DNA of 64,000 bases from Adineta steineri (taxonomy: Eukaryota; Rotifera; Eurotatoria; Adinetida; Adinetidae). Both the position numbers and the translations under genes were made by a program. The stretch is from the NCBI GenBank assembly GCA_905250115.1, contig CAJNOI010000047.1:301013-365012 (forward strand). The letters run 5' to 3'. How positions within the stretch are numbered: position 1 is the stretch's first letter; every line of letters starts with the position of its first letter. Positions 21,924 through 33,581 of the stretch are shown here, in pieces. The notes under the pieces were generated by a model. The model was not told where the DNA came from, did not search any database, and saw only the letters and a list, made by a program, of their open reading frames with translations.

Positions 21924-23309
21924 AACTCATGTAATTGATATCGATTTATTACAATTCGGTTAATAAAATAAATTGAATAAATAGCAAGTATAAAACTTGT
22001 TACAATATATGAAAGAATCGATTTAAATATTAATATAATATAACCCATCATGACTGATGAAATAATTTGTAATGCAAAATAAGTACTATCAAGTATACCT
22101 AATAGTGTACCTATTTCATATGTTTGTATTGTTTGATTATCAACAAAGAAGATTTTGAAAAATAATAAAACTACTTCTCTATGTGTATGATACTTTATGA
22201 CTAATGTATAAGGTATCGATGTTAATGAAGCCATTCCAAGATCAGACAATGATACCATAATATTAATAATAATTATATTTCTTGATATGTACATAATAAG
22301 CATAGATAAAGCAAAAACAAACATACTAAATGAAAATATTAAATGTATACGAAATCGATGAATTAATGTTTTAAGAAATAGTGCATATAGTACACCAACA
22401 ATACAATGAAAAAGTAAACCATATGATCCAGCTCATACACCTTGATCATATCGAAGACGCTCTTCCGATAATTCATCCGCACTTGGATCACCGATATAAA
22501 CAGTTTGATCAACAAAATCAGTAAAAAGTAAATTAAATATCATTATAACTGACCTACATATTTAATTTAAGATTAATTCAACTGTTTTTTTTTATAAACA
22601 AACCATGAACAACATTCAGCTAATGTTAAACGACGTAAAACAAATGGCATTGTAATAAGAATTTTTAAGAATTTTATAGGAAATAAAAAATGACATATAT
22701 GAATATTATTAAATAAAGATTGTTCATCGAGATTATCATTGATTACTGGAACTTTTTCATTTGCTGATATTAATGTACAACAAAGTGTTATGGAAAAGAA
22801 TAATAAAATTACGTAAAATGTTAATTTTTCTTGTCCTTGCATATAATTACTTAAGTACGATTCAGTCCAATCAGTTGCTGTAATTAAATAACCTAAACAT
22901 CCTCCTATAAAACGAAAAAAAAGCTTTGAAAAAAAAGTATTCTTTCTATTTACCAAATGATGTCATAAATGAATAAACAAAAAAACAGGAAGATTCTTGT
23001 GATGTACCTTTATAAATATCATAAATTAATGATTCACATGGATTAAAACAAGCCTGAGCAGCAAAATAAAATAAAATACAACTAATTACTAATAAACTAA
23101 GGCCAATTGTAGGTGCTTCAATAAGATTACCTATTAAAAAGAAAAAGAATAAACCCTAATAGAGGACCACAACCCATTATCCATGTCATTGATAATTCAG
23201 ATATTCCAGCTTTAAATAATATAGGTGGAATATAAGTAAATGCTGATGCTGTACAAAATTCTAATCCACATACTAATGATGTTACGATCGCGAGATGAAA
23301 AAATTTCAT
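21905..23309 (-). pseudogene. SLC45-like sugar/proton transporter, broken
   Basis: Minus-strand exon pieces: about 23309-23155, 23130-22954, 22904-22604 and 22553-21905. Family landmarks are GLEFCTASAFTYIPPILFKAG, then ACFNPCESLIYDIY, SFMTSFGGCLGYLITATDW, LRRLTLAECCSWSVIMIFN and TSIPYTLVIKYHTHREV. Two defects: the end of exon 1 (after GCGPLLGF) abuts the 3' end of an intron, so roughly 60-70 residues with the conserved GRRRP loop are missing; and TGA at 22433-22435 interrupts DQGV-AGSYGLL where the family usually has a charged residue. The exon junctions otherwise keep phase. SLC45 proteins are proton-coupled sugar transporters. Confidence 0.7.
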
Positions 23310-23724
23310 GTGTACATGATTAAGTTACTGAAGAAAAAAATGAGATGAATACTTTATAATTTATTAAGATTCGTAATATTGATCATCCGAAAATAAAAGA
23401 GGATTTTTTTCTTATAAACAATAGTTTACTTCGTATTTTTTCATTTGTATGACTATATTTGAATATAAGACACATTAAAAAAAGATTTTATATGGGTAAA
23501 TCATGTAGTTTATATAAATATCACATATTATTTCGTAGTCAATCACTTGACTGAAAAGAACAGTGATAGAAAAAAAGAATAAGAAGAAAAAAAAATTGAA
23601 TCAAGTAAGTAATTTAATACAGCGCAGTTACATAAAAATTGTCATGATTTTTAATTCGTTTGACAGATGCGAATTTTTAGATTACACAAAGCATACAACA
23701 TTTATTGATATTTATTTAGTTAAT
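23310..23724. other. intergenic
   Basis: 415 bases of AT-rich DNA between the SLC45-like relic and the 3' end of the four-TM gene. Nothing else seen. Confidence 0.35.
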
Positions 23725-24686
23725 TTAACAGGGTGCATATGGAGCATTTGCTGCTTGCACTGTCCATGGTAATTGAGGTGTTTTATCAGCAGGAAATTCA
23801 TGTTGGGGTCCAGAAAATATTGGTGGTGGTGCTTGAAGAACAGGATATAGATGATGACGTTCAGAAAATGGGGCTGCTTGAGCAACAGGAAATTCATGAT
23901 GGGCTCCAGAACATGGAGGAGCACTAGCAGCAATTGTTGAACTATCTTGAACGCGTGTACGTATATTCATTCGACAAGCGATGTAAACAACAATATACAT
24001 CAGACACATGAGAAAAACGATACCTAAATCGAATAACAATAAAAATATTTAATATTATGAAAAATCTCATCACTATTCTTACCAACGCAAACAACTTGAA
24101 TTTCAAGAAATAATTTTTTTGCAGTATGAGTTGTGTAATATTTAAATCCTGGAACCTTTTGTAATAAATCAATTAATGATACTACTTTTGGTTGTGTTGA
24201 ACATGTTGGTGTTAATAGACATATATCTGGATGTAAGATGAATATTATATCAAATCCAATTAGATTACCCAATGCGACTAATGCAACCAAATTCCAAATC
24301 AATGCACATCTTGCTGCGTCAATCGTGGGTGTACAACATGCTTAATTAAACACAGAAAATATTATTTGAATATATGTCATTCTTTTTTTCTTAAAACCTA
24401 CCTGTGACAAAGAGTAGAATCCAATGAATAAAAATTACGATTGCTGCCCATATACCACCGAATATATTTGTATGCCAAAAGTCCATTAAAATATTACCAG
24501 CTTCAGTTAGAAAAATAATCTAAATTAATGAAAATATATGTTTATGAGATAGAGAAGAAAAAAATTCTTTACCAATCCAAGTAACATTTCTAATGCAGCT
24601 AGAAATGCAATAAAACATCGTGGCCAAGAACGTTTCCATGCATAATTTCGTTCGAATTCAGCTTGAATAACAGGTTCCATTGCCAT
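23725..24686 (-). CDS. Four-transmembrane protein with Pro/His-rich tail, family not recognised
   Basis: Exons 24686-24573, 24519-24402, 24340-24083 and 24023-23725 give 262 residues. Four hydrophobic segments are visible: RCFIAFLAALEMLLGL, a second around IWAAIVIFIHWILLFV, a third CALIWNLVALVALGNLIGF and a fourth IVFLMCLMYIVVYIA. Between the third and fourth is a loop of about 60 residues with paired Cys (DICLLTPTC). The cytosolic C-terminal tail of about 75 residues is rich in Pro, His and Ala, with an imperfectly repeated SG-x-HHEFP / SGPQHEFP motif, and ends APYAPC. The topology recalls MARVEL or tetraspan families, but no signature fixes it. Exon phases agree throughout. Confidence 0.7.
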
Positions 24687-27600
24687 TTCTTAATATTTTT
24701 TAATAAGATTTATGATAAGTCGAGTCTTTTTATGCTCTTAAATAAAAACAAAAAAAACTATTCTTCATCAATCATATAAATTCAAATAATTTCTTAGTAA
24801 ATTTATATAGTAATCATTCATTTTGTCTAGTATACTCTACCTTTAATATTAATATAAAAGAAAAATAGTTTAATAAAAACAAGAGGAAATTAGTTAATTT
24901 TGTTTTTATCAAAAACTCTTTGTGAGTATATATAAAAATAAGTTGGATAGAATAAAACTCGGTGTTTTTTATATTTGAAATCTAGCTTTTTCTCTCTCTC
25001 TCTCTCCCTTCATTTTTTGCCTTGTAAACATATGACGTGGGATATAATTTTATCTTACATATCTCTGACGTACTTTTAGATCTCAAAAGTACAGACCGGA
25101 AAGACCTTCTGCGTTCAAAAAAAAAATTATATGATTAAAGGAAAAGAATGAACGAGAAAGAAAAGTGCGTCGAAGGAAAACAACATCAAAACTACGTGAT
25201 AAGATAAAATAAAAAAAAAGAGATCCGTCTTGTCTGACAGCTTAATAAGTTTTCTAACAGTTTAGACTAAAAAAAGAAAGGTTTTTTCCTCTTTCCTAAG
25301 CCTGACAAAAGAATGATCTTTGAACTTACTTATAATTTTTCAGAAGGAAAAAGGAAAAAAAAATGAATATGGAACTTTCTAGATAGACGAGATATTTATA
25401 ATTATCATCTTTGTAAATGCAAGAATGATTATGTTTCACTAAGGCTTCTTCCTATTCAAGGCAAAAAAAGATTCTGAAATATAATAAGATTGAAAGTGCT
25501 TAACTTACTATTTTAAAAAATCGAGTCTTCAATATAATAGTACTAACATTCTTTTATCTAAATTTGTAAGAAATATTTTTTGAATAATATCATTCATTAG
25601 CTTTTAATTAATATATATATACGAGATGCTAGACTGTCAGGATAACCTAGGATCAGAAAATGTGGATCAAATTTCTAAAAGATCTTGATCAGCTGCAAAT
25701 GACTCTTTTTCATGAATATTAATTGTTAGATAATACATTAAAATTGAATATTGATCCATCATAATAAGATTCTATAACATCAATCATCAAAATTAATAAG
25801 AAATGACTCAATACTTCTAACAAATATAGATAAGTCAAGAACAAATCTATAATCCAGCAATTAGTATAAATTAAATTTATTTTGACAATAATTAATATAT
25901 TCTATACAAATGCACAAGCAGATATTTTTTTGTTTTTACATTCTGTTTAGAAATTTCATTCGGTAAACTCAATGTCTGTTTGAAGAACAATAAATATGGC
26001 CTCTATTTTGCTGCCAGTAAATATACTTATCATTAAGCACATTTCCGGATTTTAATTAGTTAAATTAATATTGAATCGAAAAATTTTACGGATATTCCTG
26101 ATATTTTTTATGGAAAATATCATGCATACTTTTTGTCAGGGGAGTACTGACGTAAGGGATGTGGGGGGCGGCACGCTTCCCTGCATTTGAAATTACTCAT
26201 GTTACAAGCGGGCCAAGTCTGGACGTCACCATCCGCTAAATGTTTTGTCACGTCAATCTGCCTTGGATGCCTCGGTAGGCTCCTGCTATCTATACTAAAT
26301 AAAAGAAATTAATATTTAAGCTAATTTTTTCACTTTACAATTCGTCAAATTTGGATGAACAAATATCTATCTATTACTAAGTTTTCCTTTTATTTTTTCT
26401 GTAGTATAATGTCATAGATAAGCTTAATTAACTTTCTAAGTTTATACAGATAGGCATTTCCTATTCTAGTTGATCTTTTGTCCGACATATCATTCTACTA
26501 GGAAATTAAAGAATACTATCCATTGATTAAAAATTAGTGCAATTGATCTATTTATATGTCTCTATCATGCTAAAGATAGATAGACATCTCACTTGTATGC
26601 ATACATACATATATATATATATATATATGTCTATCTCTATTGAACTTTAAAGAAATATTTCCCAATGAGAAAACGATATAACAATGACTTTTGAACTCTT
26701 TTTTTCTTTTTCTCGGTAGATAACATGATAGATAACAATACAATAAAAATAAAAATCTTCAGCGAAGATACCGCCATTGATGGACAATTACTTTTACAAT
26801 ATTTTATTGCTAGATAAGATATGTGTTTTTCTTTTCTAATTGTCATTGTATAACTTTGACATAATTAATATATTTTCGTTTATCTTGATTAACAACAAAT
26901 AAAATGATTCGTTTATTTAGTGTATGTTGACAGAAATTAACATTAAAGTCAACCATGATATTTACTCAACGTGATTTAATTGTAAAGATCTATACCGGTC
27001 AACTAACGACATAGATTCACTTCTTCTTTTATCGATTTATCAAAACATAAATGTGTGACAACAGATCGCCTAAAGGTTCATCTTCTTCTTCTTCTTTTTC
27101 ACTTATTCATCCGTGTACAGATGATAGTCCGAAACACACTGGATTAATAATAAAAGTCATCCTTCTCTTTCACATATATATATTTATATACGTATATATA
27201 TAGATATAAATGTAAGTAGACACACACGATTCTCCATCATTCTTCTGATGAATTATGGTCTTTTTGCATGAAGGGGGAATAGATAGAAAAGAGAGTGGAG
27301 AGAGAGAGAGCAACAAATCTTATCTATCTATACAATATATATATATATGTGAACGTATTGTAGAGAGAAAAAGAAAAAGTAGAAGCAAATCATCATCGAC
27401 CGGTTATGGTAGTAGTGCTCATAATGTTTGTGTGTTGATTAACGAAATCAATGACGAGAGCATACATAGATATGATGAACTTTACTTTCGAGAGTCGTCG
27501 TCTGTTACTTCCCCTGCTGAGTATAAATATATATATATATGTATAAAGAGAGACATGAAGAACACGAGATAAGATCGATGACGAGTGAGGTCTTTTTTTT

Positions 27601-29122
27601 TTGTTGATATGTACACATAGAGATATTGCCTGACCGATCATAAATTTTTGTCCTTGTCATTTTAAACAGGTGAGTAAGTAATAGATAGGATTAATCATAT
27701 TATAAACGACCCCTCGTTCAATTTCAATTTAAATTCCACTTGATTATATTCTATCAAATTATCTATATTTTCGTTTTGCTTCAATTCATTTATTCTTATA
27801 TTATCATTTTGATTACCAATGAGTTCAATTATTTGAATATAACATCTGTGTATATGTCTGTAGTGAATTTTATCTTTCCGCCGTCTCTCGTACTGATTCT
27901 GATTGACATGAGTGAGTTCTCTTAGCCCTTACGGCATTGAACATCTTCTAGTGGTCATTATGATGAAAACGAGAACTATATATTCTCCTCCTCATTACAG
28001 ATATAATTGATTCAAATATGTCTACTTATTGATGAAGATATCCTGGGTATGTTAGCATTCGAAATGCCATGTGCCTTTTTGTTAACATAATTATTATTCT
28101 TCAATGTTTACTACTCATCTTGTTCGGTCATTTTCTTTTCACTCATCTGATAAAATAAATAAATGCCATACTAGAATATTAGATTACCAAACAGGAAAAA
28201 AAGGTGTTTAATCACAATAAATTTCCTTTTATTCAATCTTTTAAATATGTCAACAACAGGTGCCAAACTGATAATTGACAGTAGAATAGAGCATGAAATA
28301 GGGAGTTATGTCATCTAACATACGTTATGCATATAGGGAGAGAGAGAGAGAGAAAGAAATGGCTAATTTATCGATGTAGTTGTGGTTCTCCTGTCATTTA
28401 TTGAGAACGTGTGTTTCCTAACATATACATAAGAGAAAAAGTCTGTGATTACGTGGTCAAACTTCTTTCCTCTTCGATAACATCTGTATAATGCCTAGAG
28501 CAATATTATCCATGCTTGAATGTCCATCATCAGTTAGACAGACCATCTGACGACAACACAACAGGTAATTGAATAAGGGTTGGATTCGATCTCGTATTGA
28601 GATAGTCATAGACACTTCAATCTATACCCGTTGGCTATTGGACAGAGACTATACGATTGAAAATGACCGACGTTAGTTTTCTTTTTTTTCTTCTTCATCA
28701 TTTTGTGCGAAAAAGAGAAATGTACAAATTGTCGTTCATCATCACCTTTATTCTCTCTCCCTCTCGTCGTCTTCTTCTTATTCTCTCGCATCGAAAGTTC
28801 TTGTTTGATATTATCGACGAGAGAAAAGGAGATCGGAAGTTAGTGAAGTGAGAGAAAGACGAGACGAGACACATTCATTCAATGCATATATACACATACA
28901 TGTATATATATATGTGAACGTTTAATGTTTGTATTTTAGAATAAAAGAAAAAGGAGAACGAAAGTGCACTGTAGTGCATCCATCCATCTATATACATATA
29001 TATCGAACAATTTATACATTGTCAGATCGAAAAACAATCATAAAGAAGAGAATGACGATTGTTGACTAACCCGTCGGACATACAAAACCTTAAACGACGA
29101 CAATAATAATAATAATTGAAAT
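24687..29122. other. 4.4 kb gene-poor region with simple repeats
   Basis: No gene was recognised. Simple sequence is common: TC run near 24981, (TA)n at about 26611-26628, GA-rich runs near 27296 and 28336, and TATA-rich patches near 27174 and 28895. A patch at about 26138-26290 is clearly GC-richer than its surroundings. Short open frames (for example 27255-27572) lie in low-complexity sequence and are not supported. The right end probably contains the promoter and 5' UTR of the Ig-domain gene. Confidence 0.4.
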
Positions 29123-32100
29123 ATGTCTTACAATTTATTCATCATTTTTATATATATTCTAATTAAACAATGTAAATTTTATTTTTTTTCTCATTTCATT
29201 TAAATTTATTATATTATTTTCTTATTAGCTTATTGTTTTCTTCGGTTGGAAAATATGACAGTAACATATGGTGAACATGTTCAATTTCGTTGTCAATTTT
29301 CACAAAATTTCTCTGCAAAAGATAATATAATTCAATGGAAAAAATTACGTTTCAATGATGATGATTTAGTTATATCAATAAATGGCAAAGTTCCTAAAAC
29401 ATTCGAAAAATTTTATCAAACTGATTTAACAAATGAATCTAGTTCATTAGATTTATTTCAAGTTAATCGACAAGATTCAACAACATATACATGTCAAACA
29501 TTTGAAACTCAAACAATTCTCTGTCAATATAATCTTGTCGTACTTAGTAAGTCAAAATACACACATATGATATATTATTCCCTCGTCATCAGATATAGTA
29601 ATCAATAAAGATAAGGATCATGATGATAGATGCTTTTCTTTTTTTTTTGGGAACGGAAAGAAAGATTCTTTTATTGCTTATGTAATCGATTTCTTCTTCA
29701 TTTAAGTCAAACCCGAAGCTCCATCATTAATAATTAATGAAGAAAATATTCAAGAATATCAAATTATTACATTGACATGTTCTTCATTAAATGGAAATCC
29801 TTCACCTCAATACATCTGGTATCGTAATGATACACTTATCAAGTATGATATTAATGATTATTTCTTTTTGTTCATACATTCAATTTTTGACTTCTCTTTT
29901 TCTTCTAGTTCACTGAATCAACAAGTATCTATGACAGATAATAGTTCAATTTATACATTCAATGTAAGTCGTTTTGACAATCAAATAAAATATGAATGTC
30001 ATATATCAAATCAAGCACTTTCAAAACCACTTCGGGTTGAAAAATATTTACATGTTAAATGTAAGAATACAGATAAAAGAAAGAAAGAAAAAGAATATTT
30101 TGTTTATTTAAATCATTAGATCGTCCATATATAAAAATTCTTGCTGAACCATCTCTATCATCATCATCGATTGATGAAAAAATAATTGGTATTGAATATA
30201 CTGAACAAAAATTCACATGTCAGATAGATGCTAATCCAGCTGCAACGTCAGTTTATTGGACAATCAATAGTACAAACATAATTAGCCGTAAGAGAAATAC
30301 AAAAGAACAAAATCGATTAAGTAAATAAATTTAATTTTCCTACGTAGGTGAAATCAATATTTATTTACCACGATTAACATCAGAACAAACTGGATTATAT
30401 ACATGTGTAGTTGAAAATTCTATTGGTAAAATAAATCAATCGATTTATCTTGATGTTCAATGTAAGAAATCAATCGAATATAACTATGATTATTCTAATT
30501 TTGAGTTATTTTTTTTAGATGCACCTCGTGTTCGTGCTATAGAATCTCGTATAATTGTTAATCGTTCCGATTCAGCTATACTTCGTTGTTCTGTTGAATC
30601 AAATCCATTACCATATCAAATCATATGGTTTAAAAATGGTTATGAAATCTTTCGACAAAATCAATTATCTGATTTACGTATTGATCATGTTGAAAGAAAT
30701 GATTCAGGTTTATATACATGTATGATCTATAATCGTTTACAAAATAATCTTATACAAAATGGTTCAAGTACAATTGAACTTATTGTACAAAGTCGACCGA
30801 TAGTTGAAACAACCTATTCAAAAATAGCTGCAGAAGTTGGACAAATCATAACATTAACATGTCGTGTATCCGGACAACCTAAGCCACGAATATTTTGGAA
30901 ACGAAATGAACAAAATATTGATTGTGATGAAATCATTGATGAAAAATGTTATTTAAAATTAATTAAAATTACAAATAAAGACTTCGGTTCATATAGATGT
31001 ATAGCGGAAAATCTATTAGGAAAAGAAGAATGGACATATACAATTGTCTCAAGAGGTAAATATCTCATCTAGCAATTATCTATTTTATGACATAATATAA
31101 ACATTAGCAGAGTAATGCATACCCTTGAAAGTTTCAAATGTCATTATGAATGAGATAAACTAGAAAGTTTTTTAGGTAATCATGTTACAGGTGTCTTTTC
31201 ACTTGCTCGATTAGTTTTATTATATAAAGCCTTTTGAAACTCTTTTAAGCAAAACTAATATGAAGTTGTCTCGAGTGTATATAAGTATTTGTAAGCGATA
31301 GAGTTTCTTTAAAAGATTGTTATACATATTTCAATCGATGTACTTTACATATATTTATTATTCTTTGATCATTTTATGTTTCTATCGATGACAAAACTTT
31401 TAAATATTCTATTTGCTTTTTTTTTCTATTATTATTACAAAGGTAAACCAGAAACTCCGCATGATATACGCGTATCTGATGTAACATCATCTTCATTTAA
31501 AATTCAATTTTCTCCTTCATTTGATGGTGGTGGTGGACCACAACGTTTTTTAATTGAAGTTACTGTTCATGATAAAAATACAACATTCAATTCAACGATT
31601 ATTAATGAACAATTACCATTTAATACATATGAATATACAGTCAAAGATTTAAATGAAACAAGTTTATATATGTTTCGTATTAAATCAATGAATATTTATG
31701 GTGAAAGTCCATGGAGTAATGATATACCTGTACAAACAATTGAATCAATTATAACATCAGATGGTATTGATAAAATTTATATATTTATTTTGATTTTGAA
31801 TTTTTTATTTAATTAGATTTACCACAACTACATGTAATATCATATAATTCAAAAGAAAATTATTTACATTTTGATTATTTACCTGGTGATGATCATTTAC
31901 GAAAGATAAATAATGAACAATTATGTTTAAATATTCGTCAATCATCAGATGGAAATATTTATCAAACAATTAATCAATGTTTAGCAATACATAATAATCG
32001 TGTTAAATGGTTTCTCGAGAAAGATTTTCCTTATTTAAAATTTTCAATTTGTTCAATAAAAAAACAAAATATATGTGGACAAGAAATTGACATGAAAGAA

Positions 32101-33432
32101 GGTATTTATTTGATTTTCAAATGAATTAATCGTATCTTTTTTTTAAATTAGAATCAAATAATCGAAGTACAACAGCAATGATTATTGGTATTGCAGTAAC
32201 AACATGTTTTCTGATTCTGATTATATCAATTATTATTGTTATATTATGTTGTCGTTGGAGAAAAAAACGTTTAACATCAAATGTAAATAGAACAAATAAA
32301 TGTAAGTATACGAAGCTATAGGAATTAAGTCAATAATCTTTGATCGAAAGTTATTTTTTCAATAGTTTCAAGAGAATGAGAAAACTTAGAATCGATTTTT
32401 ACTCTTTCAGTAATCATTATGAACCAGATGACATTTTGAATGGATTAAATAAGATAGACTAAACAATCATCAATGTGTTAATCTGAAATTCGTGCTCGAT
32501 TGAAAAATATTCATGTCAATCTAACTCGCGTAATTATAGGGTAGAGAAATTCAATGTTTAAATAATGTGTTAAATGTCATTAAAATAGAGATACATATGT
32601 TTAATGAAGAGTTATCAATTGAAATACAAGAGCAGCCATTAGACTAATTCACATTATCATAATTGATGATGTTCTTATAATTTTTTTTTATTCTAGTTGG
32701 TATTAATGGTCTTGAAAGAGGTGTTAAACCGTAAGTAGATAAATTATGCAAAATTTCTTTTTAATTTAGTGTTTTCTTTTGAATAGAATTATTTCTGAAC
32801 CTCGTCTTCAAAATCCCTATTCATTATATAGTAATACAAATTCTCATACATCGCCATATGATTTTTCAGCAAATGAATATCAACAACGGAAAATTGCTAG
32901 TTCATTTTCTCATCCATGTAAATATTTTCGTATATTTTTTAATAATAAATTTTATGTTTTCTATTAGGCGATATTATTGATCGAGATCAACCAAAAGATG
33001 AACTATCTGTTCATGATACATGTTCTACGTGTACGTAAATTTGTTTTTGTACTTTTTTTATTAATAAACTGTTTGTATATTTATTTAGATGGTACTGCAA
33101 CTCGTACAGCAACTATTCGTACATCACCTCATTGGTTAATAAATAATGGAGGAAATGGTTCTCGATCAGGCTCTAATCCATCATCGGAATTTAGTTGTTT
33201 AACACAAAATACAAATATTTTATTTACTAATAATGAAATAAATTTAAATCATACACCACCTCCAACATCACATTATGGTTTTCCATCAATTGTATCCTCA
33301 TCTTCGAAACAACATCCATTAATGAATGGAAATTCAACAATACGATCATCATCATTTGATCAACAACAATCGTCCAGTGGTAATTCAACACCAAATCGTA
33401 TGAAAAAACTTTTCTATGAAGTTGTTGTTTAA
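29123..33432 (+). CDS. Immunoglobulin-superfamily adhesion receptor, nephrin/echinoid-like (5 Ig + FN3 + TM)
   Basis: Fourteen exons: 29123-29171, 29229-29546, 29707-29842, 29909-30060, 30120-30287, 30348-30461, 30519-31055, 31443-31763, 31817-32101, 32152-32301, 32697-32730, 32787-32917, 32968-33030, 33089-33432; 933 residues. Signal peptide, then five Ig-like domains, each with a Cys pair and the Y-x-C motif (TYTCQTF, KYECHIS, LYTCVVE, LYTCMIY, SYRCIAEN). An FN3 domain at about 492-598 ends GESPWSNDI. A further extracellular segment of about 95 residues precedes one membrane helix near 702-724. The 200-residue tail is Ser/Asn-rich and ends YEVVV, a PDZ-ligand-like end comparable to echinoid-type receptors. 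Probable cell-cell adhesion receptor; exact orthology unsettled. Two introns of almost 400 bases stand out. Confidence 0.85.
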
Positions 33433-33581
33433 ATGATTATTCTTTTCTGTATTTACCGGTGATATTCTCTCTCTTTATTACATTTACATTCATCAGATAT
33501 GTATCTCTTGCATTTGTGTGTGTATGTGTGTTTTGGTTAGTTAATATATGTATTTCAATAATAATAAAAAAGAAACAAGAT

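Noticed and set aside
27255-27572. 105-codon frame upstream of the Ig receptor
   Set aside because: Low-complexity GA and TA repeats; Arg/Glu/Ser-rich translation without conservation signals.
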